Assembly: GCF_000280925.3 (NCBI RefSeq)
Contig: NZ_CP012109.1
Location: 3,554,501 to 3,618,500, forward strand
From: Myxococcus hansupus
GTDB lineage: Bacteria > Myxococcota > Myxococcia > Myxococcales > Myxococcaceae
Reading direction: 5' to 3'
Length of the DNA stretch: 64,000 nucleotides
Every line of letters starts with the position of its first letter. Position 1 is the first letter of the stretch. Of this stretch, positions 1 to 9,060 are shown piece after piece. The position numbers were made by a program, and so were the translations under genes. The notes beneath the pieces were generated by a model that saw only the letters and a program-made list of their open reading frames with translations, had not been told where the DNA came from and ran no database searches.

Positions 1-563
1 GGGAAGCGCAGCGCCACCGTCATCAGGTCCGCGCGCTGGCCCGTGGCGTTCCCCGAGGCGCCGCGCGCCTGGGCCCGCTGGTAGAGCAGCTCCACCGTGG
101 GCGACGCGTTCGCGGCGGCCTCCAGCACCTTCGCCGCGTCCTTCGCCTTGCCTGCCTTCAGCAGCGACTCACCGAGCCGCGCGCGAGCGCGGGAGGCCAG
201 CACCGCGGGCGGGTTCGACGCGAGCACGCGCTCGAAGTCCTTGGCGGCGCCCGCCGCGTCATCCGCATAGAAGCGGGCCTGCCCCAGGTAGAAGGCGTGG
301 TAGGGGGCGAGCAGCGGCGGCGCGGGCCAGGCGGCCAGGAGCTCCCTGGCTTCGGCGGCCTGCCCATCCGACAAGGTGAGCGTCGCCGCCAGCAGCGCCA
401 GGCGGCCCGTGTCCTCGCACTTCTTCGCGACGCACGCCGTCAACTCCGCGCGAGCGAGGGCCGCCGCGTCGGGCTTGTGGAGGCGCACGGCGTCCAGCGC
501 CGTGGGGGATTGTCCCAGCGACACCCCCGCAACCACCCCCGCAACCCACCCACTCCAACTCAT
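1..563 (-). CDS. Secreted TPR protein, N-terminal part (truncated by window edge)
   Basis: The gene is read leftwards and runs off the left edge; about 187 N-terminal residues are visible. The start ATG (561-563) has a GGAAG ribosome site about 8 bases upstream. The first 20 residues look like a signal peptide (MSWSGWVAGVVAGVSLGQS), followed by an Ala/Leu-rich helical region with TPR-like spacing (repeats such as LYQRAQARGASGNATGQRAD and the FERVLASNPPAVLASRARAR segment). A periplasmic helical-repeat N-terminus of this kind is typical of soluble lytic transglycosylases, but the catalytic part lies outside the window, so that assignment is only a guess. A plain TPR exoprotein is equally possible. 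Confidence 0.75.
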   Translation of the reverse strand, partial: MSWSGWVAGVVAGVSLGQSPTALDAVRLHKPDAAALARAELTACVAKKCEDTGRLALLAATLTLSDGQAAEARELLAAWPAPPLLAPYHAFYLGQARFYADDAAGAAKDFERVLASNPPAVLASRARARLGESLLKAGKAKDAAKVLEAAANASPTVELLYQRAQARGASGNATGQRADLMTVALRF

Positions 564-921
564 GTGGTCTTCCTTTCACGACGCGGCTTTGCGGCCTGCC
601 AACGAGACGGACTCACCGATCATTCCCCTTGCACTTTGGGGAGGGTGGTTTGACAGCGGGCGCGACAAGTCCTAGATCCGCGCGGCGTCGGGCCTGTCCT
701 GACTGTTCAGCACCAGATGTCATTCGCTGAAAGCGTCCAGGCGATTACGTGCACTTGGGTAGGAACAGCCGACCCATTGCGTCACCCGGAGTGAATCACT
801 ACCTTGCGCCGCCGTTCAGCGCCACTCCGGTCCACCGCCGCAGGGCGGGTTGAGTCGTTGTCGTCAGGTAGCACTGCTCGTTCATAGCGCTCGGGGGGAA
901 ACAGTTCAGAGGGAGGGCTCC
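564..921. other. 358-base intergenic region between divergent genes
   Basis: This stretch separates the leftward TPR gene from the rightward Cys-rich small gene. Open frames inside it show no convincing start, ribosome site or protein-like composition. Apart from one weak promoter candidate (650-678), I see no RNA gene, repeat or strong hairpin here. Confidence 0.5.
650..678 (+). promoter_or_regulatory. Candidate sigma-70-type promoter upstream of the Cys-rich small gene
   Basis: TTGACA (650-655) is a perfect -35 box, followed after 17 bases by TAGATC (673-678), a weak -10 with three matches to TATAAT. It points toward the gene at 922 but would leave a leader of over 200 bases. Only the -35 and the spacing are convincing. 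Confidence 0.3.
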
Positions 922-1155
922 ATGAAGCCGTGTCCAGCCGATCTGCCACAAACCATCAACCCCGAAGCCGGGCCGAAGCGTGCCGGCGTCGAGACCCATC
1001 GCAATCTCAACTGTCATCAGTATGACAACTGCCTGGATGAAGCCGTCCGGCGGGGTTGGCAGTCGTTCACCTGCATGAAGTGCCCCATGTATCAGCAGGT
1101 GGCACCGCCGCAGATGGGACTCGAGGCCTACGCCACGCAACGCCGGCCCGTCTAG
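922..1155 (+). CDS. Small Cys-rich hypothetical protein (77 aa)
   Basis: The ATG at 922 follows a strong GGGAGG site with good spacing, which sets the start. The protein has an N-terminal Cys (residue 4), then a compact block with the pattern NC-HQYDNC followed by FTCMKC about 15 residues later. The two Cys pairs separated by a Trp-containing helix look like a small metal-binding (probably zinc) or disulphide fold. There is no signal peptide, so a cytoplasmic metal site is more likely. I do not recognise a named family, and function is unknown. The gene stands alone and faces the CAP-domain gene, from which it is separated by a hairpin. Confidence 0.7.
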   Translation: MKPCPADLPQTINPEAGPKRAGVETHRNLNCHQYDNCLDEAVRRGWQSFTCMKCPMYQQVAPPQMGLEAYATQRRPV

Positions 1156-1215
1156 ACGGGGCCGCTGTCCCAGCGAAGATGGCGAGGTCGCCCCTGTCGC
1201 ATGTTTCAGGGGCTT

Positions 1216-1239
1216 CCCGCACGGGCCGCGCCGTGCGGG
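1216..1239. terminator. Candidate bidirectional terminator hairpin
   Basis: A perfect 9-bp stem, CCCGCACGG (1216-1224) with CCGTGCGGG (1231-1239), closes a 6-base loop. It sits in the 87-base gap between two convergent genes. There is no clear T tract, so factor-independent strength is uncertain. Confidence 0.5.
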
Positions 1240-1242
1240 TCA

Positions 1243-2757
1243 TCAAGGGACGGCCGCGTAGATGACGGCCACCCAGTATTGATTGGTCCCGAAGCGGCGG
1301 GAGTCTCCCTTCACCACGCCCACGCCCACGCGGTTGTTGGCGGCGTCGGCCAGGCTGCGGGACTCCGGAATCGCCGTGGGGTCCGACAGGACGAAGAAGT
1401 CCACGGAGGCCGTGCCCGCGTCGGGCAGGGCCTCGAAGACGCGCTCATGCACCGGGGCTTCACCCGGCTGCGCGGAGGGCTGGTCCAGCTCCAGGGCGCG
1501 CCGCGCATGGGCGCTGGCCAGCGAGTCCAGGGCGGTGCTGCGCGTCAGCGGCGGCAGCTTGCGTGACGCACGCAGGCGGCTCAGCGCGTCGTACGCCTCC
1601 TGCAGCGGGTCCGAGAACTCGGGGGTGGCCGGCGGCGCGACGGTGAAGACCTCCGTGAGGATGGCCTCCTGGCGCCCGTTCACCGTGTGGAAGGCCACGC
1701 CCACGCCCATGTGGCGGAAGCCCGGGTCCAGCACGTTGCGCCGGTGGCCGGGGCTGTGCTCGATGCCGAAGTGCGCCGCCAGCGGGCCCGCCGCCAGACC
1801 CAGGTTCTCCCCCGCGCGCACATAGCGCGCCTCGGCGGGCAGCCGCTTCTTCAGCGTGGAGCCGTCCGGGGCGATGTGCGCGAAGAAGCCGTCCCGCGCC
1901 ATGCGCGCGCTGTAGTCCTGGGCCACGGTTTCGAGCAGCGCGTCGGGTTTCAGCTCGGCGACGCCGTGCACGCGGCGCAGGGCGTTGATGCGCTCGTAGA
2001 GCGCCACCCGGGCGTCCTCCAGGGTGGTGGGCTCAACGGTGTCCTCGCGGGCGGTGTTCGTGCCCGGAGCGCCGTGGTCCACGAGGAAGAGGGAGGCCAC
2101 CTCCGGGCCGGCGTCCGCGCGTCCCACCACCTCGACGGTGTAGGTGCCCGGGGCGGCGAAGTGGAGCCGGGTGCAGAAGCCGCCCGGCTCGCCCCGGGAC
2201 GGGCTGGGGACCCGGTGCACGGTGCCGTCCGGATGGGTGGCGTAGACCTCCGCCTGCCGCAGTGGGGAAACCAGCGCCCCGCAGAGCGTCGCCGCCCGAG
2301 GCTTGCCGTCCGCCAGCCTGCGCGGAAAAGGTTGGAGCTCCGCCTTGCGGTCCACGAGCAGCAACACCAGCGCCGCGCGCTCGGCCTTCACCGCCACGCC
2401 CACGCCGAAGTGCGAGGTCCGCTCGCCATTGAAGTCGTCGCGGACGAGGAAGGTCTCAATGGCGTGCCGAGGCACCCAGGCGCGGATGACGAGCGTGCGC
2501 GGTGACGGGTCCGCGGCCCCCGCGTCACTGACGGCCCGGGTGAGGGTGAAGAGCCCGGGGGCGCCGGTGGTGTATTCGGTGAGCGCCTCGTGGGCGAGCC
2601 GCCGCGCCGCGGTGGACAGCTTCGGGTCCTCCACGGGGACACGCCGGCCCACGCGCTCGAACTCGCGGCCCACGTGTTGCGCGGCGCTGCGCTCCATGGC
2701 GTCCGTCGTCGGAGGGGCCGCCGTCAGGAGGACACCGAGCGCCAGCAGGGCCATCAT
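1243..2757 (-). CDS. CAP/SCP-domain secreted protein (504 aa)
   Basis: The protein starts with a hydrophobic signal sequence (MMALLALGVLLTAAPP). The CAP fold (SCP/PR-1/allergen V5 superfamily) covers roughly residues 255-390. Its typical residues are visible: FFAHIAPDG with the cavity His, GENLG with the Glu, and HSPGHRRN with the second His, followed by MGVGVAF. Bacterial CAP proteins act outside the cytoplasm, but their biochemical role is mostly unknown. About 100 further residues follow the CAP domain, with another helix-rich segment. The start codon overlaps the stop of the upstream DUF721 gene by four bases (ATGA), so the two are translationally coupled. Confidence 0.85.
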   Translation of the reverse strand: MMALLALGVLLTAAPPTTDAMERSAAQHVGREFERVGRRVPVEDPKLSTAARRLAHEALTEYTTGAPGLFTLTRAVSDAGAADPSPRTLVIRAWVPRHAIETFLVRDDFNGERTSHFGVGVAVKAERAALVLLLVDRKAELQPFPRRLADGKPRAATLCGALVSPLRQAEVYATHPDGTVHRVPSPSRGEPGGFCTRLHFAAPGTYTVEVVGRADAGPEVASLFLVDHGAPGTNTAREDTVEPTTLEDARVALYERINALRRVHGVAELKPDALLETVAQDYSARMARDGFFAHIAPDGSTLKKRLPAEARYVRAGENLGLAAGPLAAHFGIEHSPGHRRNVLDPGFRHMGVGVAFHTVNGRQEAILTEVFTVAPPATPEFSDPLQEAYDALSRLRASRKLPPLTRSTALDSLASAHARRALELDQPSAQPGEAPVHERVFEALPDAGTASVDFFVLSDPTAIPESRSLADAANNRVGVGVVKGDSRRFGTNQYWVAVIYAAVP

Positions 2758-3059
2758 CGGCGCGGCGCTCCGAAGGCGAAGGAGAGGGCTGTCACCTTGC
2801 CGGGACCGAGCCGCGCGTTGAGCCGCTCACAGAGGGACGCGGACTCGGCCTCCAGGCTGCGTGCCCACTCCGCGCCCGTCACGGCCACCACCAGCGTGGT
2901 GCCGTGGAGCGCCTGGGGGGTGGTGTGCCGAGCCAGGTGTGGACCCACCACCGCCGCCCACACGGGCGCGAGGGCAACGCCCTTGCCGGACTCGCCCGCG
3001 AGGCGCGCGAGGACGCGAGGCAGAAGGTGCTCCAGGGTCTTGGGCTCGCTGCGGGCCAT
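2754..3059 (-). CDS. DUF721 (DciA-like) protein (101 aa)
   Basis: A short basic protein whose body matches the DUF721 family: helix (LEHLLPRVLARLAG), then the WAAVVGPHLARHTTP segment, TTLVVAVTGAEWARSLE, and LCERLNARLG. DciA, the studied member, interacts with the replicative helicase DnaB, so a DNA-associated role is possible here, but this copy consists only of the core domain. It is upstream of and overlaps the CAP gene. The 176-base gap to the divergent lipoprotein gene at 3236 must hold promoters in both directions; I could not identify convincing boxes there. Confidence 0.8.
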   Translation of the reverse strand: MARSEPKTLEHLLPRVLARLAGESGKGVALAPVWAAVVGPHLARHTTPQALHGTTLVVAVTGAEWARSLEAESASLCERLNARLGPGKVTALSFAFGAPRR

Positions 3060-3235
3060 GGGGGCCGATCATCGATCCATGGAATCCGAAAGCCAACCAT
3101 CCCTTGCACAGGCGGGGCGTCCGGCGGCCAAACAGGCTATATTGCGAATCGAAGGGCGGCGGCCGGCGCCGCGTACCGTCGCGCAGCACGCGTCCTGCTG
3201 TATGGTCGCGGACGGTCCCCCGGAGCCGCACCCGC

Positions 3236-5854
3236 ATGAGTTCCACCCCTCGTTTCCCGCTGCTGGCCCGCCTGGCCTGTGTCCTGCTGTGTCTGAGCGG
3301 GTGTGGCGATTATTTGGAAGGCGACGTCACCGGTCGCCCGGGGCCGCCGACTTCCAGTCGGGAGTTCTGCGCCGTCGACCAGGACTGCTCGGATCCGGAC
3401 CTCTTCATCTGCGACACGGCCACCGCGCGCTGCGTGGCGGCCTGCCGGACGCAGGCGGACTGTCGCGGCGAGCGCCGCGGGATTCATGCGCTGGCCGTCT
3501 GTGACGATGCCGGCGGGCTCGGCTGCCAGTGCGACATGAACCGCTGTCTGCCCGCGGTGTGCGCCGCTGACTCGGACTGTGAGTCGGACGAGGCGTGCCG
3601 GGATGGCGCGTGTGTGGCGCCGCCCGAGCCGTCCCAGGCCGCGTCGTGTGAGGTGACGCCCGCGGTCGTCGTTGGCAGTCCGGGGTTGGCGGTGGACTTC
3701 CAGGTGTGGGTGCGTGACGCGGCGGGGCGCCCGTTGGTGCCGCGCGAGGGCATGACGTGGGAGGCGCTGACGCCCTCGGTGGTGGGGGCTGGCACCGGTG
3801 CCGCCGGGCGCTTCGTCCTGGCCGAGCCCGCCTCCGAACACGCCGCGGTGAGCGTCCAGGTCGGGGAAGCGTCGTGCTCGGCGCTCGTCACCGTCCTGCC
3901 CTCGGAGGTGGCGACGGGTGGGGTGCGGGTGCTCGTGATGGATGCGCAGACCGGCTGGCCGGTGCCGCTGGCCGTGGTCGCGGTGTCGGACGATGACGGC
4001 GAGCAGACGGCCGCCATGGTGACGAACGCGGACGGCACCGCGTGGGTGCCCGCCAGGGGCGAAGTCGGGCTGACCGCCTACCACCCGGATTTCGGCTACC
4101 TCACGTTGGCGCGCCACGACGCGAGCCGCTTCCGCGACGTGCGGCTGGCGCTCGTGCGAAACCCGTTGGACCGCTTCGGGGGCGTGCGGGGCGAGTTCCC
4201 CACCGTGGAAGACTCCCTCACCGCCAGCTCGTTGCTGCGCGTCGGGGTCGCGGGGCTGTCGGTGCCCGGGCTGCCGTCGGATCAATCCGCTGAGTTCGTC
4301 GCGGGGCCGGAGCGCGAGGTGCCCTTGCCGGTGTGGTCCACGGGCGTGCCTGGGCCCCAGAATCTGTCCTTGCCGTCCGGTGCCGCCCTCTGGATGGCGG
4401 ACAGGCAAGCGCCGGAGGTCGCGCTCCCGGGCGTGGCCGGCATGTGCGACGGCGCCTTTCTGAGTGGATGGGACCCGGAGTTGGCCCCGCGCGACGGCGC
4501 CTGTGGGACGCGCACGGCCTGGGCGTTGACAGGGGTCGTCTCGCTGGCCGACCTGCCGCTCGGCGCGCTGCAACCCAAGATTGACCCGCTGCTCCAACTG
4601 GGCCGCCTGCTGCAAGGCTCGCCGCGCTTCTTCTCGTTGGTGGCGCGAGACACCCGCTTCACCTTGGCGCCCACCCCCGGAATCGGTGTGGGCGAGCCGG
4701 ATGTGCGGACGGTGGAGTATGCGCAGCCGCTGCCCTTCGGGGACTCGCAGGGCGTGCGCCTGTCGTTCCCCTTCGTCGTCCAGGTGCCGTCACTGCCGCA
4801 GTACCAGGGGACGTACCTCGACCGGGCCTACGTGCTGGCCACGGTGGCCGCGCCCGGCCGTGGGCTGGTGCCCCTGGGACTTGGCGCCGCCGCCAACACC
4901 TCGCCCGCGGATCCGAACACGGATGCGGATTTTCGCCTGGGCCGGCCCGGCCACGTCGCGGTTCGCATGGCCCCGGCTCACGGCGGGTTGGAGGGGCAGC
5001 CCTACCGTCTGCTGGTGGCCGCGGTGGGCGAAGCGCCGGATGGCTCGTTGGCCACGAGCACGCTCGTGAAGACCCTTTCAGGGCCGCAGTTCGATCCGGA
5101 GGGACTCCGGCCGGTGAGCATGGACGCTGGCTTCCTCTCCCTCCCGGAGTCCGCGCGCTACAACTTCGACGGTGAGTCCCATCAGGGGCTGGAGGCCCGC
5201 GAGTTCCAGGCGACCGTGGACCCGCGCGCCAATCTGGTGCGCGCCGAGTTTTCGACCCGCGCGGGCCGGCGCTGGACGGTGTTGATGCCGCCGGAGGACC
5301 TGGACGACGGTGTGCAGGTGCCGCGGCCTTCTTTCGGGTTCGAGGACCGCACGTACGCTTCTCCGCTTGGGACCACGCGCGCTCGGCTCCATGTCGAGGT
5401 GCTGCGCGCGGCGGCGCTGACCCGCCGTGAGGGCGAAGGCGTGGCGCGCCTGGTGGCGGCGGACGGTCCCCGCATGGAGCGGCTCGCGGACCTGACGGAC
5501 GCCGTCGCCTCCGTGCGCCTGGGCCACCCCGAGGTGACGTGGCTTCACCCCGAGGCGGACGGTCAGCGGCTGGCGCGGGGCAGCGCGGTGCGCCTGCGCG
5601 TCACCGGGTTCCGGCTGGGGGCCCCCCCGGAGGGCCAGGGGCGGGTGCACATCCGCCTGCAAGGAGGGGCCGGCTGCGTGGGCCCTTTCGACACCGAACA
5701 GGACGTCCCGACGCACGGCGTGGGCGAGTTCGAGCTGCTCATGCCGGCTGGCTGCCAGGGCGTGGGGGCGACGTTGACCGCCACCCTGGTGGGCCCGGAC
5801 GGAGACCCCCTGCGTCCGTTCGTCAGGAGCAGCCGGCGCGTCGACATCCACTGA
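3236..5854 (+). CDS. Large Cys-rich lipoprotein (872 aa)
   Basis: The frame is open upstream, but the start at ATG 3236 is chosen because it begins a clear lipoprotein signal peptide: MSSTPRFPLL, a hydrophobic core, then the lipobox LSGC. Residues 40-140 hold several Cys-rich units of the type CAVDQDCSDPDLFICD and CAADSDCESDEACRDGAC, common in myxobacterial surface lipoproteins. The rest is beta-rich, with a carboxypeptidase-regulatory-like unit (VRVLVMDAQTGWPVPLAVVA) at about residues 230-300. No catalytic motif was seen. Likely anchored in the outer membrane; function unknown. It runs just ahead of the diguanylate cyclase, 99 bases away. Confidence 0.85.
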   Translation: MSSTPRFPLLARLACVLLCLSGCGDYLEGDVTGRPGPPTSSREFCAVDQDCSDPDLFICDTATARCVAACRTQADCRGERRGIHALAVCDDAGGLGCQCDMNRCLPAVCAADSDCESDEACRDGACVAPPEPSQAASCEVTPAVVVGSPGLAVDFQVWVRDAAGRPLVPREGMTWEALTPSVVGAGTGAAGRFVLAEPASEHAAVSVQVGEASCSALVTVLPSEVATGGVRVLVMDAQTGWPVPLAVVAVSDDDGEQTAAMVTNADGTAWVPARGEVGLTAYHPDFGYLTLARHDASRFRDVRLALVRNPLDRFGGVRGEFPTVEDSLTASSLLRVGVAGLSVPGLPSDQSAEFVAGPEREVPLPVWSTGVPGPQNLSLPSGAALWMADRQAPEVALPGVAGMCDGAFLSGWDPELAPRDGACGTRTAWALTGVVSLADLPLGALQPKIDPLLQLGRLLQGSPRFFSLVARDTRFTLAPTPGIGVGEPDVRTVEYAQPLPFGDSQGVRLSFPFVVQVPSLPQYQGTYLDRAYVLATVAAPGRGLVPLGLGAAANTSPADPNTDADFRLGRPGHVAVRMAPAHGGLEGQPYRLLVAAVGEAPDGSLATSTLVKTLSGPQFDPEGLRPVSMDAGFLSLPESARYNFDGESHQGLEAREFQATVDPRANLVRAEFSTRAGRRWTVLMPPEDLDDGVQVPRPSFGFEDRTYASPLGTTRARLHVEVLRAAALTRREGEGVARLVAADGPRMERLADLTDAVASVRLGHPEVTWLHPEADGQRLARGSAVRLRVTGFRLGAPPEGQGRVHIRLQGGAGCVGPFDTEQDVPTHGVGEFELLMPAGCQGVGATLTATLVGPDGDPLRPFVRSSRRVDIH

Positions 5855-5953
5855 CGTCGAGCCCCCGAGTACGTGGGCACCCACCTGGGTTCTCGCGCTC
5901 TGGCTCGCTTTCCCGATTTGCCGGGTGGTAGCGTTGCGCTCCCGGGAGGCAAG

Positions 5954-6829
5954 GTGCAGAAGGAGACGGTCGTCACGGTCATCTCGAAGATCTCCGACCG
6001 GCCGGTCAACCTCGACGCGGCGCTGGTGGTGATCTACGGCCTGGACCTGGGGCGGAAGTTCGACCTCACGTCCGGAGAAACGCTCATCGGGCGTTCCTCG
6101 AAGGCGGACATCCAGATCGATCAGGAGTCGGTCAGCCGCAATCACGCGGGCATCACCAACTCGCGTGAGGGCGTGCGCATCCGCGATTTGGGCTCCACCA
6201 ACGGCACGTTCATCAACGACGAGCTGGTGGAGGGCGGACGGGAGCTGCGCAACGGCGACCTGGTGAAGATTGGCCGGACCATCTTCAAGTACATCGCCGG
6301 CGGGAACATCGAGGCGGCGTACCACGATGAAATCTACCGGCTGACCACCATGGACGGCCTGACGCAGATCTACAACCGGCGCTACTTCGACGAGCAGTTG
6401 GACCGGGAGATTTCACGCAGCCGTCGCTACGAGCGGATGCTGTCGCTGGTGCTGTTGGACATCGACCACTTCAAGGCGGTGAACGACAAGTACGGTCACC
6501 TGGCGGGTGACTCGGTGCTCAAGCAGCTCGCGTCCACGGTGCGCACGAAGATTCGCCGCGAGGACGTGTTCGCGCGCTACGGCGGCGAGGAGTTCGCCAT
6601 CCTCCTGCCGGAAGTCTCCCTGGCGGGCACGCGGCAGCTCGCGGAGAAGGTGCGCCGGTTGGTGGAGAAGCAGCGCTTCGAGTTCGACCGGCAGGCCATC
6701 CCCGTCACCGTCTCGGTGGGGCTTGCGGCGCTGGAGCCGTTCCACCGCGAATCCGGTGAGCTGGTGCGGGACGCGGACGAGAAGCTCTTCGAGGCGAAGA
6801 CGACCGGCCGCAACCGCGTGATGGGCTGA
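5954..6829 (+). CDS. FHA-GGDEF diguanylate cyclase (291 aa)
   Basis: The GTG at 5954 is preferred because GGGAGG lies just upstream and the FHA domain starts soon after; the frame is open further up. An FHA domain (about residues 35-100: [31 protein letters not shown]) should bind phosphothreonine peptides. It is followed by a complete GGDEF domain (about 125-290) with the active-site signature GGEEF (210-214). The inhibitory I-site RxxD (R201-D204) lies five residues before it. The enzyme should make cyclic di-GMP from two GTP, with product inhibition. FHA control suggests input from Ser/Thr kinases. There is no membrane segment, so it is cytoplasmic. Confidence 0.9.
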   Translation: MQKETVVTVISKISDRPVNLDAALVVIYGLDLGRKFDLTSGETLIGRSSKADIQIDQESVSRNHAGITNSREGVRIRDLGSTNGTFINDELVEGGRELRNGDLVKIGRTIFKYIAGGNIEAAYHDEIYRLTTMDGLTQIYNRRYFDEQLDREISRSRRYERMLSLVLLDIDHFKAVNDKYGHLAGDSVLKQLASTVRTKIRREDVFARYGGEEFAILLPEVSLAGTRQLAEKVRRLVEKQRFEFDRQAIPVTVSVGLAALEPFHRESGELVRDADEKLFEAKTTGRNRVMG

Positions 6830-6832
6830 GCG

Positions 6833-6854
6833 CGCCACGCGGTCTCGCGTGGCG
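6833..6854. terminator. Candidate bidirectional terminator hairpin
   Basis: A perfect 9-bp stem, CGCCACGCG (6833-6841) and CGCGTGGCG (6846-6854), closes a GTCT loop. It starts four bases after the diguanylate cyclase stop, between convergent genes. There is no T tract. Confidence 0.55.
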
Positions 6855-6883
6855 GTGCCCAGCGCCGGCCGTGACGCCTGCTC

Positions 6884-9058
6884 TCAGCCCGCGAAGACGG
6901 AGCGACGCTCGCGCAGCAGGGACTGGAGCATGCTCTGGATGGACTCGCGGGTGCGCTCGGTGAGGCGCTGCACCTCGCCCAGGTCGTCCGCGGCCTCGGG
7001 CGGGAAGTCCTCGACGCCAATGGGCTCGCCGAAGCGGATGCTCCACTTGGCCGGCAGCGGCAGGGGGCCCAGCGGCGTGAGCGGCACGTAGGGCAGACCC
7101 AGGAAGGACGCGGGGATGCGTCCCAGCAGCGGTGACGTCTCCTCCGCGCCCACGATGGCCACCGGGACGATGGGCGCGCCGGTGCGGAGCGCGAGCTTCA
7201 CGAAGCCGCCGCGGCCGAAGCGCTTGAGCCGGTACCGCTCGCCGAAGGGCTTGCTGAGCGCCTGGTAGCCTTCGGGGAAGACGACCAGCGGGCGGTGCTC
7301 GTCCAGCAGGCGGAGCGCGTTCTCCGGGCACGCGCGCACCGCGCCCATGCGGTTGAAGAGCGTGCCCACCATGGGCGCGTGGAAGACCTGGTCCTCCACC
7401 AGCCAACGCGGCTCGCGCAGGTCGGGGCGCTCGCGCGTGAGCGCCATGGACATCACCAGTCCGTCGTAGGGCAGCGCGCCTGAGTGGTTGGCCACCAGGA
7501 TGGCCGCACCCGGGGGCACGTGAACCACGCCCTGCACGGACACGCGCCAGTACTGCGAATAGAGGAACTCGAGCACCGGCTCCAGCCGCTCGACCAGGGC
7601 GGGGTCCTTGCCGTACTCGTCGAGGTTCGCGCCGCCGCCCGTGCCGAGCCCGGCGCGGAGCATGTCCTTCAGGCCGCCGACCGCGAGCATCGCCCGGGCC
7701 AGGCTCTCGCTGGCCAGGGCCTGCCCCGCGATGTCCTTCGCCAGCGACAGCGCCGCGACCGCGCGCTCCGCCAGGGGACGGACGCTCTCCGGGCCGCTGC
7801 GTCCCGCGTCGGGCGGGAAGGCCTCACGCGCTCCGTCCTCCGCGTACGAGGGTGGCGGCACCAGCGAGAGCGGGCCGCGGCGTCCCGGCGGGAACTCGTC
7901 GCGGGTGGCGTCCGGCAATTCCACCTCTGGCTCCACCGCGGTGGTGTCCGTCTCGTCGGTCACCACCACGCTGACAGACGCCTCTTCCGCCCAGAGCGCT
8001 TCCTCCGATTCCTCCTGTGCGGAGAACTCGTGGGGCCGCGCCTCGTCGGAAGCCTCCTGTGCGGAGAACTCGTGGGGCCGCGCCTCGTCGGAAGCCTCCT
8101 GTGCGGAGAACTCGTGGCGCCGCGCCCCGTCGGAAGCCCCCTGTGTGGGGAACTCGTGAGGCCGCGCCCCGTCGGAAGCCCCCTGTGTGGGGAACTCGTG
8201 AGGCCGCGCCCCGTCGGAAGCCTCCTGGGCGGAGAACCCGTGGCGCCGCGCCCCGTCGGAAGCCCCCTGGGCGGAGAACTCGTGGCGCCGCGCCCCGTCG
8301 GAAGCCTCCTGTGCGGAGGCATGGCGGGTCTGCGCCTCGTCCGCTGCGGCGCGGGCGGCGTGGTCCGCCACCTGCGCGGCGACCGACGCGGCGAGCTCGC
8401 GCTCCTGCTCGGGAGGCCTCGACGGCGAGTCCTGTTCCAGCAGCGCCTCCACGGCGCGCTCCGCCAGTTCGGTCGCCACCTCCGTGGCCATCCACCGCTC
8501 GACCTCGGCGTCGGGGTCCCCGCCGGTGCCCAGCGTCTCCTCCACGGCCGCCGTGGCGGAGACCTCCGCTGCCTCGGAGGCCACCGCCTCCGCCAGTGCG
8601 TGGTCCACGTCGCGTTGCGCGTCCGTGAGCGGTCCCGCGTCATTCACGGGGCCGGGCTCGAACTCGGTCGCGAAGGGCTCGGCGGCCGCGGGCTCGCGCA
8701 GCGGCAGGGCGGCGTCCTCCGGGCCGTGCGACGCCGGGCCGCGCGCCTGGGCGCGGGGGGACGGTGCGTGGGCCGCGGCGCCGGGCTTCCCGGACGCGGT
8801 ACCCACCTTGCCACCCCGGGCCTTCGCGGCGGTCTTCTTCTCGGGCTTTCGCGACTTGGCGGAGGCGGCCTTGCCACCTGTCTTGCCGGGGGCCGCGGCC
8901 TTGTGCGCGGAGGCCTTGGCGCCGTTGCCGGATTTGCCCTTCACCGGCTTCTTCGCCGGAGCCTCCGCGGCCGTCTTCGCCTCACCGGTGGCGGGCTCCG
9001 CGGAGCGCGACGCGGCGCCGCGCTGGAAGGGATCGTTTCCAAGGACACCCTTGGCCAT
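6884..9058 (-). CDS. PlsC-like acyltransferase with H1-like tail and repeats (724 aa)
   Basis: The start ATG is 9056-9058, two bases after the upstream SDR gene stops. The C-terminal 250 residues form a lysophospholipid acyltransferase-like domain: ILVANHSGALPYDGLVM (the NH...D motif I, with wider spacing than classic PlsC) and VVFPEGYQALSKPF (FPEG, motif III). Ahead of it are a Lys/Ala/Pro-rich stretch resembling histone H1 tails (about residues 15-95, AKKPVKGKSG type), an acidic region, and a tandem array of 14-residue units with consensus EFSAQEASDGARPH. The domain probably transfers an acyl group to a membrane lipid. The N-terminal half is low-complexity and may be disordered. Confidence 0.8.
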   Translation of the reverse strand: MAKGVLGNDPFQRGAASRSAEPATGEAKTAAEAPAKKPVKGKSGNGAKASAHKAAAPGKTGGKAASAKSRKPEKKTAAKARGGKVGTASGKPGAAAHAPSPRAQARGPASHGPEDAALPLREPAAAEPFATEFEPGPVNDAGPLTDAQRDVDHALAEAVASEAAEVSATAAVEETLGTGGDPDAEVERWMATEVATELAERAVEALLEQDSPSRPPEQERELAASVAAQVADHAARAAADEAQTRHASAQEASDGARRHEFSAQGASDGARRHGFSAQEASDGARPHEFPTQGASDGARPHEFPTQGASDGARRHEFSAQEASDEARPHEFSAQEASDEARPHEFSAQEESEEALWAEEASVSVVVTDETDTTAVEPEVELPDATRDEFPPGRRGPLSLVPPPSYAEDGAREAFPPDAGRSGPESVRPLAERAVAALSLAKDIAGQALASESLARAMLAVGGLKDMLRAGLGTGGGANLDEYGKDPALVERLEPVLEFLYSQYWRVSVQGVVHVPPGAAILVANHSGALPYDGLVMSMALTRERPDLREPRWLVEDQVFHAPMVGTLFNRMGAVRACPENALRLLDEHRPLVVFPEGYQALSKPFGERYRLKRFGRGGFVKLALRTGAPIVPVAIVGAEETSPLLGRIPASFLGLPYVPLTPLGPLPLPAKWSIRFGEPIGVEDFPPEAADDLGEVQRLTERTRESIQSMLQSLLRERRSVFAG
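8011..8317. repeat. 42-bp tandem repeat, 7.3 copies, inside the acyltransferase gene
   Basis: The unit begins CCTCCTGTGCGGAGAACTCG and recurs exactly every 42 bases (copies begin at 8011, 8053 and so on to 8305). Each copy encodes 14 residues, so the array keeps the reading frame. Copies differ at a few positions (S-A-Q-E against P-T-Q-G; G-A-R-R-H against E-A-R-P-H). This pattern favours copy-number change by slippage or recombination. Confidence 0.9.
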
Positions 9059-9060
9059 GA

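Noticed and set aside
8011..8317. CRISPR array
   Set aside because: Units are adjacent without spacers, are in frame within a gene, and no cas genes are near.
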